A stretch of 64,000 nt of DNA from Gemmatimonadaceae bacterium (GCA_025930755.1 JAICOJ010000001.1:61438-125437), one strand, 5' to 3'; counted from the first letter of the stretch, positions 9,758 through 19,037 are shown. Made by a program: numbers and translations. Notes: generated by a model from the letters alone, not told the origin.

Positions 9758-9839
9758 GAGGAACGAGGAAGGAGGAACGAGGAAGCCGACCGGGCAAGAG
9801 GTCCTGGAGGACTTCCTCGTTCCTCGTTCCGCGTTCCTC
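9758..9839. repeat. GAGGAAC heptamer hairpin upstream of infA
   Basis: Left arm 9758-9785 is four heptamers (GAGGAAC/GAGGAAG alternating). Right arm 9812-9839 is the inverse complement with about 26 of 28 positions matching. The loop is 26 nt. The element ends five bases before the infA ribosome binding site, in a divergent intergenic region. Confidence 0.85.
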
Positions 9840-9856
9840 TCAACGGAGGTAATCAA

Positions 9857-10075
9857 ATGAAACAAGACACCATAGAGCTCGAAGGGGTCGTCTCCGACGT
9901 GCTCCCGAATGCCACCTTTCGAGTCGATTTGCAGAACGGCCATCGGCTGCTGGCGACCACGGCGGGGAAGATCCGCAAGTTCAAGGTCCGCATTCTCGCC
10001 GGCGATCGTGTGACCGTAGAAGTGTCGCCCTACGACCTCACGCGCGGCCGGATTACCTACCGACACAAGGATTAG
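9857..10075 (+). CDS. infA: Translation initiation factor IF-1
   Basis: 72 residues, exactly the usual IF-1 size. ATG at 9857 is preceded by GGAGG at 9845-9849. The single S1/OB fold is obvious: [20 protein letters not shown], then [20 protein letters not shown] and [20 protein letters not shown]-1 binds the 30S A site during initiation. The gene stands alone rather than beside ribosomal protein genes. A large heptamer hairpin lies immediately before its ribosome binding site and may affect expression. Confidence 0.97.
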   Translation: MKQDTIELEGVVSDVLPNATFRVDLQNGHRLLATTAGKIRKFKVRILAGDRVTVEVSPYDLTRGRITYRHKD

Positions 10076-10086
10076 CGGCGCCGGCG

Positions 10087-11334
10087 TCAGCGGGTTCTGG
10101 ATTCCCAATTCGGAATTCTGAGCTCGGAAGTCTCTGGCGTTCGGGTTTCCCCGCGCCGACACGGAATCGCGAACGCGAAGACCGACCCCTCCTCGGTGCC
10201 CGACTCGACCCACGCGCGGCCGCCGATTCCTTCCACCGTTTCACGCACGATACTCAGGCCGAGGCCGGTTCCCTCGATGCCCGTAATCGTGGGGTCATCG
10301 GCGCGAAAGAACCGCTGAAACAGCTTCTCCTTCGCGTCCTCGGGTACGCCCAGGCCGTTGTCGCGCACTTCGACGACGAGCGTCTCGCCGGTGGCATCGT
10401 CAGGCCGCTCGACACGACCGTGAATCTCGACGGTGCGGTTCAGCTTCTCCGGGTCGGCGTACTTGATGGCGTTCGAGATGTAGTTGGTCAAACTCAGCTC
10501 GATGGCGGCGGCATCGACTTCGACGTTCGGGAGCTCCTCCACCACCGTCACGCTGACACTGCTCGCGCGCGCCATTTCGCGAAGCTGACGCACCACTTCC
10601 GCGACAGCCTGCGGCAGACGCACGTGGCGATGCTGGCGGACCCGGTTCTCGAGCCTCGAGAGCACGAGGAGATTGCCGAGGGTTGCGTCGATGCCCTCCA
10701 CGTTCTCGCCGATCATGTGGAGGAACCGCTCGCGCTTGGCCGGCTCGAGCCACGACTCTCCGAGGAGCGCATGCGCACCCTTGATCGCTCCGACTCGCGT
10801 CTTGAGCTCGTGCGAGACCATTCGGTTGAAGCCGCGAAGGCGCTCCTCGCGCTCACGAACCTGCTCGTTGGTTCGGCGGAGGAAGTGCATCGTCGTCACC
10901 TGCTGGATGAGCGTGACCGCATGGAAGAGCCGGTGTGCGCAGTTGAGCAGCTCGCTGCGGGTGCAGGGCTGCTCGATCCCATCGACAATGCGTGAGAGAA
11001 AGCTGAACAGCACGCCGCCAAGTATCTCGTATTCCTTGAAGATCTCGTACGCGTCGAATCCCTGCTGATGTCGCAGCTCGCCGAGCTCGGTGGCCTTGCC
11101 GATGACCGGTATGTCGCCGGCGATTCCCTCGGCGGGGTTCTCGAGATAGGCGGCGATCCCATCGATGAGCAGCGGAACGTGGTCCAGCAGATCGGCGCTG
11201 GGAAACACACGCGTCGCATCGATCGACACCCGGGCGGCGATCCGATCCAGCCACCGCCTGGTCAGCTCCTCGCGCTCGGCGCGGAGGCGGGCGGCGAGGA
11301 CGCTGGCGAGGGGACAGTCGGCCGAAGTCGGCAT
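10087..11334 (-). CDS. Sensor histidine kinase with RsbRD-like N-terminal domain
   Basis: 415 residues from ATG 11334; the frame is open to a TTG at 11406 and the start is uncertain because no good ribosome binding site is visible. Residues ~8-155 are helical with LAARLRAEREELTRRWLDRI, resembling the RsbRD (RsbT co-antagonist) N-terminal domain. HisKA follows with MVSHELKTR (phosphoacceptor His ~175), then HATPase_c with N-box NYISNAIKYAD, G1 VRDNGLGVP and G2 GTGLGLSI. No membrane segment, so probably cytosolic. The last ~20 residues (RTPETSELRIPN...) are translated from a repeat element. No response regulator is adjacent, so it is an orphan kinase. Confidence 0.85.
   Translation of the reverse strand: MPTSADCPLASVLAARLRAEREELTRRWLDRIAARVSIDATRVFPSADLLDHVPLLIDGIAAYLENPAEGIAGDIPVIGKATELGELRHQQGFDAYEIFKEYEILGGVLFSFLSRIVDGIEQPCTRSELLNCAHRLFHAVTLIQQVTTMHFLRRTNEQVREREERLRGFNRMVSHELKTRVGAIKGAHALLGESWLEPAKRERFLHMIGENVEGIDATLGNLLVLSRLENRVRQHRHVRLPQAVAEVVRQLREMARASSVSVTVVEELPNVEVDAAAIELSLTNYISNAIKYADPEKLNRTVEIHGRVERPDDATGETLVVEVRDNGLGVPEDAKEKLFQRFFRADDPTITGIEGTGLGLSIVRETVEGIGGRAWVESGTEEGSVFAFAIPCRRGETRTPETSELRIPNWESRTR
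10088..10140. repeat. AATTC-rich short-word element
   Basis: A degenerate stretch of short words (ATTCCCAATTCGGAATTCTG, GCTCGGAAGTC) between the convergent infA and kinase genes. Only one arm is apparent. It is translated in the kinase frame and forms that protein's last ~20 residues. Confidence 0.45.
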
Positions 11335-11469
11335 ATGGAGGCTCTGGTGCAGAGAATGGACCACGTTCTCCACCCGACCTCGTTGCGGGCCGGACAGCCG
11401 CGCCAACGGCGCGGCACCGGGCTTGCGCCGCTATCCTCCGTGATTCAACGAACCCCTCAGGGAGCGACC

Positions 11470-11820
11470 ATGACTGACGCGATAGAGCAGGACCGGGGCG
11501 ACGAGCGCCACAATGAGCGCGAGCGAGTCGCGCTCGACATCGCGGCGCGGCTGTCCGACCGTGGGGTCGTGCTGACGGGGGAAGAGTCGAGCGAGGATCT
11601 CGTGAGCCTCCTCGAGGCGGTGGAGCGATTCGAGCGCGCGGTGCAAGCAAAGGGCGGCGACCTCATGGTCGATGAGGGCCCGCAACGCTCGAAGCTTCAA
11701 CCCGACGATGCGCAGTTCGTGATTCCCAGCCGTGCCGCCGACGAATCCGCCGGTCGCTACATCAGGCGAGTGGACGAGGCAGCGAGCGGTATCGAGCTTC
11801 GCCCCCCGCTCGCGGGCTGA
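11470..11820 (+). CDS. Conserved hypothetical protein, 116 aa
   Basis: Not recognised. Begins at ATG 11470 with AGGGAG close upstream. The protein is acidic and charged, mostly helical by eye (residues 15-65), with no signal peptide or membrane segment and no motif I know. It is divergent from the RsbRD-type kinase and convergent with the PAS kinase (4 bp gap). A role in signalling would be guesswork. Confidence 0.6.
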   Translation: MTDAIEQDRGDERHNERERVALDIAARLSDRGVVLTGEESSEDLVSLLEAVERFERAVQAKGGDLMVDEGPQRSKLQPDDAQFVIPSRAADESAGRYIRRVDEAASGIELRPPLAG

Positions 11821-11824
11821 CGGG

Positions 11825-13567
11825 CTACGCTCGGGGAAGCGTGAGCGTGAAGGTGCTGCCGACCCCGAGCGCGCTTCGAGCCGTTAGGTCTCCGCCCATG
11901 CCGCGCGCGAGATCGCGGCTGATCGCGAGCCCGAGCCCGACGCCACCATGCTCGCGGGCGAATCGCTGATCGACCTGCACGAAGGGCTCGAACACCGACG
12001 CCAGCTTGTCCGCGGCGATCCCAACTCCGGTGTCGCCGACCGTGATCGCGACGGTGCGGTCCGCGGTCTGGCAGCCGACCCGTACCTCACCACCAGCGTC
12101 CGTGAACTTGATCGCGTTCGCGAGCAGATTCAGCAGGATCTGCTGCAACTTCTCCCGATCGGCTCGGGCGACAATGGCCCGATCGCAGTCGACGACCGCA
12201 AACGTGAGCCGTTGGGCGCGAACCTGTGGGGCGACGAGCGCCTCGGCGGCCGCTAATGCCTCGGCGACGGGCACGTCCTCGACGGTGTACCGGACCGCTC
12301 CGCTCTCGACGCGGGTGTAGTTCAGAACCTGGTTGATCAAACCAAGCAGGTGCTTCTGGCTTTGCTGGATGCGGTGGAGATCGGCAAGCTGTTGGTCGTT
12401 GAGGGGACCGCGGATGCCCATCTCCATGAGCTCCGCATAGCCGCCGATGGCGTTCAGCGGGGTGCGCAGCTCATGCGACATCACCGCGAGGAACTCGCCC
12501 TTCGCGCGGTTCGCGGCGTCGGCTTCCGCCCGTGCTTCTTCCGCCTCGCTCCTCGCACGTTCGCTCTCGAGGAGCAGCCGCTCGACGTCGCGACGGGCGC
12601 GCACGTGGTCCGTGACATCGACGCCATGAGCGATGATGCCCGATCGGCTCCCGTCGGCCTCGACGAGCGGGAAATACACGAAGTCGAGAATGCGTTCCTC
12701 GGGAGGGCCGCCGGGAGCGCGCGAAAGCATGATCGGCATCTCCCGACCGACGAACGGCTCCCCCGTCGCGACCACGCGGTCGAGTATCGCCTCGAACCCC
12801 TGGCCGCGCGCCTCCGGAAGTGCCTCGAAGAGATCGCGTCCAACCAGCTCGCGATGTCCGACGAGCTGCTTGTACGCCTCGTTCACCATCTCGAATGTGA
12901 GTTGGCGTCCCCGGAGGATCGCGAGGAATGCTGGCGCCTGCTGGAACGTGTATGCCAGGCGCGAGCGCTCGACCTCGAGCTCCCGGTTGAGCGTCTGAAG
13001 TCGACGCTCGGTGAGCACGCGCGCCGTGGTCTCCTGACACACGACGAGCACCCCGCCAACGCTACCGTCATCGGCGAAGGCGGGACCATAGCTGTAGGTC
13101 CAATAGACTTCCTCGATCCGCCCGTTTCGCTCGATCGGCACCAGATGATCCTCGTGCCAGGTCGCCTCGCCCCCCGCCAGCACCTGAGCGATCTGCGGTC
13201 CGATGATGTCCCAGATCTCCGTCCAGAACTCGGTGCCGCGCATGCCCAGCGCGCGCGGATGGCGGCCTCCTTCGGCAAGGCTTGGCCGGTAAGCATCGTT
13301 GTAGAACTGAACGAGATCCGGTCCCCAAAAGAGGAACATCGGGTGACGGGACGCGAGCAGCGTCGCGACCGTCGTGCGGAGACTCAGTGGCCACGTGGAG
13401 ACGGGACCGAGGGGCGTGCGCGACCAATCGAGCTGACGGCAGAGCGCGCGCATCTCACCGGGGCCCGCGAACAAGCGCTGCGCGCCGATGTCCTCGTCGG
13501 GACGATCCCGCTCACCCGCATAGTCGGGTGATCGATCCACCGTTGCTTGATGCGCTGTTTCCCTCAT
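11825..13567 (-). CDS. PAS-containing sensor histidine kinase
   Basis: 580 residues, soluble. Two PAS-like sensor domains: residues ~60-190 (MFLFWGPDLVQFYNDAY, then VYWTYSYGPAF...VVCQETT) and ~205-325 (AFLAILRGRQLTFEMVNEAY, ending HGVDVTDHV). A charged coiled linker (~325-355) leads to HisKA with FLAVMSHELRTPLNAIGGY (His ~365) and HATPase_c with NLLANAIKFTDAGG, GDTGVGIA and GGVGLGLAISRDL. Complete, not hybrid. It lies 37 bp downstream of the OmpA-like lipoprotein gene on the same strand, so the two may be cotranscribed. Confidence 0.9.
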   Translation of the reverse strand: MRETAHQATVDRSPDYAGERDRPDEDIGAQRLFAGPGEMRALCRQLDWSRTPLGPVSTWPLSLRTTVATLLASRHPMFLFWGPDLVQFYNDAYRPSLAEGGRHPRALGMRGTEFWTEIWDIIGPQIAQVLAGGEATWHEDHLVPIERNGRIEEVYWTYSYGPAFADDGSVGGVLVVCQETTARVLTERRLQTLNRELEVERSRLAYTFQQAPAFLAILRGRQLTFEMVNEAYKQLVGHRELVGRDLFEALPEARGQGFEAILDRVVATGEPFVGREMPIMLSRAPGGPPEERILDFVYFPLVEADGSRSGIIAHGVDVTDHVRARRDVERLLLESERARSEAEEARAEADAANRAKGEFLAVMSHELRTPLNAIGGYAELMEMGIRGPLNDQQLADLHRIQQSQKHLLGLINQVLNYTRVESGAVRYTVEDVPVAEALAAAEALVAPQVRAQRLTFAVVDCDRAIVARADREKLQQILLNLLANAIKFTDAGGEVRVGCQTADRTVAITVGDTGVGIAADKLASVFEPFVQVDQRFAREHGGVGLGLAISRDLARGMGGDLTARSALGVGSTFTLTLPRA

Positions 13568-13604
13568 GTGTTCCCGCCCTCGAACCGTCGGCGCGTTCCC
13601 GAGG

Positions 13605-14288
13605 CTACTGCGCGTATTGTCGCTTCAATTGATTACGGTACGCCTCGCTCGCGAAAATCGCCACTTCGACCCGGCGGTTCTGTTGCCGTCCGGCGTCGGT
13701 ATCGTTCGTCGCCAGGGGCTCGGTTTCACCCCGTCCAGCCGTGCGGAGGCGTGTACGCGCAACACCTTGGGCCGCAAGGTAATTGGCTGCCGACGTCGCT
13801 CTCCGCTCGGAGAGATTCCAGTTGTACGAATCGGGGCCGTCCGAATCGGTGTGACCGACGATCAGCAGGTCGGTGTTCGGATACTCGCCGAGACTCGATG
13901 CGAGGTTCCGCAGATTCGTCGCTGCCTCCTGACGCACGCGGTCCGAATCGAAGTCGAAGAGCAATCCCGATTCGAAGGTGACGTGAATGCCCTCTCCGAC
14001 GCGCTCGACCTTCGCCCCGGGGATGTTTTGCGCGAGCTCGTCGGCCTGCTTGTCCATCTGCCGTCCAATGACGCCACCGACGACGCCGCCCACCACGGCG
14101 CCGATGATCGCGCCGCGCGTGGTCGAGCCGGTCTGATTGCCGATGACGCCGCCGATCGCCCCGCCGGCGCCGGCCCCGATGATCGCGCCCTTTTCGGTGC
14201 GGCTCAGACTCGAGCATCCGCTCGCGACGAGTGTGGACGCGAACACGGCAATCGTAAGGCGTGCACCGCGATGAGAGACTGAAGTCAT
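13605..14288 (-). CDS. OmpA-family lipoprotein with glycine-zipper segment
   Basis: 227 residues from ATG 14288, chosen because it gives a lipoprotein signal peptide (LTIAVFASTLVASGCSS); ATG at 14315 and 14330 are in frame and none has a clear ribosome binding site. After the lipobox comes a glycine-zipper stretch (IGAGAGGAIGGVIGNQTG and a second IIGAVVGGVVGGVIGRQ), then an OmpA/Pal peptidoglycan-binding domain (FDFDSDRVR, VGHTDSDGPDSYNWNLSERRA, GRGETEPLATNDT, RRVEVAI). Likely tethers the outer membrane to peptidoglycan. Confidence 0.92.
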   Translation of the reverse strand: MTSVSHRGARLTIAVFASTLVASGCSSLSRTEKGAIIGAGAGGAIGGVIGNQTGSTTRGAIIGAVVGGVVGGVIGRQMDKQADELAQNIPGAKVERVGEGIHVTFESGLLFDFDSDRVRQEAATNLRNLASSLGEYPNTDLLIVGHTDSDGPDSYNWNLSERRATSAANYLAAQGVARTRLRTAGRGETEPLATNDTDAGRQQNRRVEVAIFASEAYRNQLKRQYAQ

Positions 14289-14371
14289 GGGTCGAACCGT
14301 GGTTGAGGAAGACATCTGAATCGCGACCACTGTGCGGCAGGGGACGTGCCACCGAACGTTCCGTCGCGGTT

Positions 14372-14400
14372 TTGCGTTTGTGACGCACGTCCAATAGCCT
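14372..14400 (+). promoter_or_regulatory. Putative sigma-70-type promoter, leaderless start of ABC transporter gene
   Basis: -35 TTGCGT at 14372-14377, 17 bp spacer, -10 TAGCCT at 14395-14400. The start codon begins 8 nt after the -10, so the transcript would start at or next to the ATG. No Shine-Dalgarno is present. Prediction by eye. Confidence 0.4.
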
Positions 14401-14407
14401 ACACCCC

Positions 14408-16192
14408 ATGCGCCTTCTGTTTAGCTATCTCCGCCGCTACTCGGGCATCGTCGTTCTCGCCCTGGCTCTCGCCGCGATCAATCAGATCTTCTCCCTGCTG
14501 GATCCGCTGATCTTCCGGCACATCATCGACGACTACGCGACGAAGTTCCGCGAGCACACCACCCGCGAGTTCTTCCGCGGCGTCGGGTTGCTGCTGGCGG
14601 CGGCGGTAGGCGTCGCGTTCGTCTCCCGCGTCGCGAAGAACTTCCAGGACTACTTCGTCAACGTCATCACGCAGCGCGTCGGCGTCGACCTGTACTCCGA
14701 CGGCATCCGCCACTCGCTCGCCCTTCCGTTCCAGGTCTTCGAGGATCAGCGCAGCGGCGAAACGCTCGGCAAGCTCCAGAAGGTGCGCTCCGACGTCGAG
14801 CGTTTCATCGCGGCGTTCGTGAACATCATGTTCACCACGCTGGTCGGCGTCGTGTTCGTGATGATCTACGCGTTCAATGCGCACTGGTCGATCGCACCAG
14901 CCTACCTCGCGACGATTCCGATCCTCGGCGGGTTGAGCTCGGTGCTGAGCCGCAAGATCAAGGTGCTCCAGAAGCAGATCGTCGCCGAAACGACCGCGCT
15001 GGCCGGCGCGACGACCGAGTCGCTGCGTAACATCGAGCTGGTGAAGAGCCTGGGTCTCGCCGACCAGGAAGTCGCGCGGCTGACCGCGACGACCGAAAAG
15101 ATTCTCAAGCTCGAGCTGCGGAAGGTCCGCTACATCCGCAGTCTCAGCTTCGTGCAGGGCACCGCGGTCAACTTCGTGCGGACGATGATCCTGCTGCTCA
15201 TGCTCTATCTGATCTTCACGCAGGAAATCACCGTCGGGCAGTTCTTCTCTCTGCTCATCTACTCGTTCTTCATCTTCGGACCACTTCAGGAGATGGGGAA
15301 CGTCATCAACATCTACCGGGAAACCGAGGCATCGCTGGCCAACTTCGAGCAGATCCTGAGCACGCCCCCCGACCCGAAGCCGACATCGCCGGTTCCTGTC
15401 GATGACCTGCGCGTGCTCGAGTTCGATCGCGTCACCTTCACCCATCAAACGGCGTCCACTCCGGCGCTCACCGATGTGAGCTTCCGCGTGCAGCGCGGAG
15501 AAACGGTGGCGTTCGTCGGTCCGTCAGGCGCCGGGAAGAGCACCCTCGTCAAGCTCCTCGTCGGACTGTATTCGCCGAAAGAGGGTCGCATTCTCTACAA
15601 CGGTGTCGAGAGCACGCGCGTGAACCTCGATCGCCTGCGCGAGCGGATCGGCCTCGTGACGCAGGAGACGCAGCTCTTCTCGGGATCGATTCGAGAGAAC
15701 CTCCTGTTCGCGCGTCCGGGTGCGAGCGACGCCGACTGCCTGGCGGTGCTGCATCAGGCGGCGGCGGACGGGCTGCTGCGCCGCGCCGACCGCGGACTCG
15801 ACACCGTCATTGGGGAAGGAGGTATGAAGATCTCCGGGGGCGAGAAGCAGCGCCTCGCCATCGCTCGGGCGCTGCTCCGAAAGCCGCATCTCCTGGTGTT
15901 CGATGAGGCGACCTCGTCGCTCGACTCGCTCACCGAGGAGGAGATCAGCCGGACCATGCGCTCCGTGGCGACGACGTCCAACGTGATCACGGTGTTGATC
16001 GCGCACCGCCTCTCGACCGTGATGCACGCCGACCGGATCTACGTCCTCGAGCGCGGCCGCGTGATCGAGACCGGCCGCCACGAGGAGCTGCTCGAGCTCA
16101 CTGGACTGTATTACGCCATGTGGCGGCAGCAAGTCGGCGAGCGGAGACCCGCGGTAGAGGGGGCCCAGCGAACGATGGTCGCGGCCCCGTAA
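14408..16192 (+). CDS. ABC transporter, fused permease and ATPase (exporter type)
   Basis: 594 residues, a half-transporter that would dimerise. Six membrane segments in residues ~15-310 (type I exporter fold), then the nucleotide-binding domain: Walker A GPSGAGKST (~residues 371-379), Q-loop VTQETQLFSGSIREN, signature ISGGEKQRLAIARALL, Walker B LLVFDEATSSLDS, H-loop AHRLST. Resembles MsbA/lipid or multidrug exporters; substrate unknown. Divergent from the OmpA lipoprotein gene. Confidence 0.93.
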   Translation: MRLLFSYLRRYSGIVVLALALAAINQIFSLLDPLIFRHIIDDYATKFREHTTREFFRGVGLLLAAAVGVAFVSRVAKNFQDYFVNVITQRVGVDLYSDGIRHSLALPFQVFEDQRSGETLGKLQKVRSDVERFIAAFVNIMFTTLVGVVFVMIYAFNAHWSIAPAYLATIPILGGLSSVLSRKIKVLQKQIVAETTALAGATTESLRNIELVKSLGLADQEVARLTATTEKILKLELRKVRYIRSLSFVQGTAVNFVRTMILLLMLYLIFTQEITVGQFFSLLIYSFFIFGPLQEMGNVINIYRETEASLANFEQILSTPPDPKPTSPVPVDDLRVLEFDRVTFTHQTASTPALTDVSFRVQRGETVAFVGPSGAGKSTLVKLLVGLYSPKEGRILYNGVESTRVNLDRLRERIGLVTQETQLFSGSIRENLLFARPGASDADCLAVLHQAAADGLLRRADRGLDTVIGEGGMKISGGEKQRLAIARALLRKPHLLVFDEATSSLDSLTEEEISRTMRSVATTSNVITVLIAHRLSTVMHADRIYVLERGRVIETGRHEELLELTGLYYAMWRQQVGERRPAVEGAQRTMVAAP

Positions 16193-16196
16193 CCCG

Positions 16197-17561
16197 TTAG
16201 GCCGTCACCGGCTGAGCGAAGTTCAGCTCGTACCCATTGAGATCGACGATCGAGAACTCGCGTTGACCGTAGAAGGTCTCGTGGATGTCGCCGGTGAAGC
16301 GTGCCTCCGGAATCGCCGGAGTCTCTCCGGCGAGGACCGCTCGTGCACGATCCAGCTGCCGCTGCTTGAGGGCATCGTAGAGGTCATCGATGCGATTCGT
16401 CCGGAGCCAGAAGCTCACCTCGCGCTCCGCGCTCGCTGACCCTCTCGGCACGAACATGAGGTAGGCGCCTCCGAGCGACACTCCCGCCCATGCCGCTTCG
16501 GTGTCGATCTCGTGCGCTCCCTCGAGCGCGAACCCGATCGCCCGATACCACTCGACCGTCTCTCGGACGTTCGGTACACGGATCATCGGGTGTACCGTCG
16601 TTACGCTGTGAACGAGCGCGGTGCCTCGCGCGTGGACTTCCGACACTCGCTCGCGTCCAGGCTCTTTCGCTCCGGCAGCCTTGAGGCGTCGCATTGCCTG
16701 CGCGTCGCCGCGCAGCATCGCGACCGCCAGCGGAGTGCGCCCTTTGTCATCCTCGGCGTCGAGATCGGCACCGAGCTCGATCAACAGGTCCAGTATCGCA
16801 TAGTGATCTCCCGTCCTGAACCCGCCGCCGAGCAGCCCGTCGGGCGGCGCGATCACGTAATGGAGTGCGGTCTGGCGGTTCTCGGTGGGGGACAGGCGCC
16901 GCAGGAGCGCGTCGGGAGTCTCCTCGACCAGCTTCTGGATTGCGTCGAGGTCGCGCGCGGCAATGGCCGAGAAGATGTGATGTCGCGCGCCGCGTTCGAG
17001 TAGCAGCGCGAGAACGTCGGTCGGAATGGTCGGGCCGAAGCAGGTCGCCCATCCGATGACCTCGAGCTGGTGTGCATCGCCCACACCGTGCACGTCGCCG
17101 CCCGCGTCGAGCAGAGCGCGCACGACCTCGACTCGGCCTGGACCAACCGCGAAGTGCAGCGGGTATGCGTTGTCCCCTGCATCGCGTGCGTTGGGATCGG
17201 CGCGGTGCTCGAGTAGAAGGCGCACGGCGTCGACGTGCGCCACTGCGAGATGCAAACCGCTCCTGCCTTCCGGCGTGCGCTCCCGCACGAGACCGGACTC
17301 ACGGGTCAGGAGATCGCGAAGCGTCGCGACCTCTCCGGTGTGACAGGCAGCGAAGAACGACGTGAGGATTGGCGCCCGGCGTCGATCGATTTCGGCCTTC
17401 AACGCGCGCCAGCTCGGGAAGCCGTACTCGCGTGCGATGGCGAGCTGCGCGTCGGCGAGCTTCGCTCGTGGGTCTCGCTGGCGCAGCTCGAGGAGGAGCA
17501 CCTTCGCGCGCTTCTTCAGGAACTCGAGCGACGCGCGGTCCGGTAGTTGGGCCATGGACAT
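16197..17561 (-). CDS. Ankyrin-repeat protein with C-terminal VOC (glyoxalase-like) domain
   Basis: 454 residues from ATG 17561, which has AAGGGG 7 nt upstream; the frame is open to 17582. Residues 1-60 are a helical leader. Residues ~70-300 carry ankyrin repeats (GRSGLHLAVAHVDAVRLLLEH, AYPLHFAVGPGRVEVVRALL, GRTPLAVAMLRGDAQAMRRL). The last ~130 residues are a VOC/bleomycin-resistance-like fold (VHPMIRVPNVRETVEWYRAIGF, then REFSIVDLNGYELNFAQP). The combination of binding repeats with a VOC domain is uncommon; VOC metal ligands were not confirmed, so enzymatic activity is unproven. Confidence 0.85.
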   Translation of the reverse strand: MSMAQLPDRASLEFLKKRAKVLLLELRQRDPRAKLADAQLAIAREYGFPSWRALKAEIDRRRAPILTSFFAACHTGEVATLRDLLTRESGLVRERTPEGRSGLHLAVAHVDAVRLLLEHRADPNARDAGDNAYPLHFAVGPGRVEVVRALLDAGGDVHGVGDAHQLEVIGWATCFGPTIPTDVLALLLERGARHHIFSAIAARDLDAIQKLVEETPDALLRRLSPTENRQTALHYVIAPPDGLLGGGFRTGDHYAILDLLIELGADLDAEDDKGRTPLAVAMLRGDAQAMRRLKAAGAKEPGRERVSEVHARGTALVHSVTTVHPMIRVPNVRETVEWYRAIGFALEGAHEIDTEAAWAGVSLGGAYLMFVPRGSASAEREVSFWLRTNRIDDLYDALKQRQLDRARAVLAGETPAIPEARFTGDIHETFYGQREFSIVDLNGYELNFAQPVTA

Positions 17562-17721
17562 GGAGACACCCCTTTCTTCCATGAATGCCCGGCGTCCGCG
17601 GCTCTCGGGCTGGAAGTCAGGGTTTTCTGACTATCGCCAGCATCGGGTGAGTTGAACTCTTTACGCGGACCGTGGGCCGCCCGGGACCGGCCGAGGGAGA
17701 GGATAATGGTTCGGAGAGTGC

Positions 17722-17806
17722 GGTGGAAGAGCGCTGGAAGAGCGCTGGAACTTCGCCTGTGCCACCCCAGCGCTTCTCCAGCGCCCTTAGCGCTTCTCCA
17801 GCGCCT
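17722..17806. repeat. AGCGCTGGA word hairpin element
   Basis: Left arm 17722-17750 repeats GAGCGCTGGAA twice. Right arm from 17769 repeats AGCGCTTCTCC and AGCGCC in inverse orientation. It lies between two minus-strand genes and provides the TAA stop and last residues (QALEKR) of the DAACS transporter. Confidence 0.75.
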
Positions 17807-19037
17807 GTTCCCTGCCCGTTCTCGCCACCACCACCGCCGCCGACGTCATGTGCCCCGTGACGTTCAACACGCCCTTGAACAGATCGGGAATCGAATCGGC
17901 TGCGATGAGCAGTCCGATGGCTTCGATCGGGATCCCGAGTCCCGTGAGAAAGGGACCCATCAGAAAAATGCTCGCGCTCGGCAGCCCCGGAACGCTGAAG
18001 CTCATGAGAATGCTGGTGCCGAGCAGCAGGACGAACTGCTCGGGTGCGATCGCGATTCCGTAGAGTCTCGCCAGAAAGGGAATCGCCACGCTCCACATGA
18101 TCGGCGTCGACAGGCGCAGCGTCGTGACGGCGAGCGGTAGCACGAAGCTCGTCACCGAGGCGGGGAATCCCAATCGGGTACGCGCCGATTCCACCATCGC
18201 GGGCAGCGCGGCGAGCGATGACCGCGCGCTGAAGGCGATCGCCTGAGGCGGAACGAGCGCTCGCGCGAAGCGAGCCAGCGGCTGACGTCCCACGGAGACC
18301 GCGATGCCGTACAGCAGGAGCGTCACGAGAATAATGACGCCGCTGATCAGCGCGATGTACAGCGCCAGCGCGCGCACTGCCCCGAGGCCGGTGCGAACGA
18401 CGAGCGTCATCGCGAGCGCGAACACGCCGAGCGGCGCCACCGCGATCAACCAGCCGACGATCACCGTCATCGCGTCGGCGATCGCGCGAAAGACGTGCGC
18501 CACCGCATCGCGCCGCTCGACACCGATACGCGCCAGCGCGAGCCCGAAGAGAATCGCGAAGGTCACGAGGGGCAGCATCGCGCCATCGGTCGCGGCGCGA
18601 ATGGGATTCGCCGGAACGACGCTGACGAGGAGATCGGAGAACTTCGGGAGTTGGCGCACAGTCGCGACCACGGAGCTGTCCATGGTCGACCGCATGAGCG
18701 CGGTGGTTTCCGGATCGACGGGAATGCGAGCGACGAGTGGTGTCGCGACCAGGGCGCTCACGAGTGCGGTCCCAGCGAGGAGCGCGAGGAAGACACCGAG
18801 GGCGGCGGCCCCCAGCCGGCCGGTGGCGCCGGTGTCGACGGTGGCGACGATGCCGGTGACGAGGAGCGACAGGACGAGTGGAATGAGCACCATCTGGAGC
18901 GCCCGCACCCAGAGCGTCCCGATGGGCTCGATGACCGCCGCGACCGACCGCGCCTCAGGCGAGTCCAGCGCGGCGATCGCGGCGCCCGCGAGGAGGCCGG
19001 CGACGAGGGCGAGCAGAACGCGGGAGGTGGAGCTCAC
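17787..19037 (-). CDS. Dicarboxylate/amino acid:cation symporter family protein (divergent)
   Basis: 416 residues starting at GTG 19037. About eight membrane segments and the family landmarks NPIRAATDGAMLPLVTFAI, VGWLIAVAPLGVFAL and SARSSLAALPAMVESA (equivalent to the serine-rich S-rich ATLP loop). The expected NMDGT sodium/substrate motif is replaced by TTLRLSTPIMW, so substrate or ion coupling may differ from GltP/GltT. The C-terminus (QALEKR-stop) is translated from a nonamer repeat element. Confidence 0.85.
   Translation of the reverse strand: MSSTSRVLLALVAGLLAGAAIAALDSPEARSVAAVIEPIGTLWVRALQMVLIPLVLSLLVTGIVATVDTGATGRLGAAALGVFLALLAGTALVSALVATPLVARIPVDPETTALMRSTMDSSVVATVRQLPKFSDLLVSVVPANPIRAATDGAMLPLVTFAILFGLALARIGVERRDAVAHVFRAIADAMTVIVGWLIAVAPLGVFALAMTLVVRTGLGAVRALALYIALISGVIILVTLLLYGIAVSVGRQPLARFARALVPPQAIAFSARSSLAALPAMVESARTRLGFPASVTSFVLPLAVTTLRLSTPIMWSVAIPFLARLYGIAIAPEQFVLLLGTSILMSFSVPGLPSASIFLMGPFLTGLGIPIEAIGLLIAADSIPDLFKGVLNVTGHMTSAAVVVARTGREQALEKR

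Noticed and set aside
9631..9843. N-terminal extension of the M14 peptidase
   Set aside because: The extension crosses the GAGGAAC hairpin and precedes a normal signal peptide.
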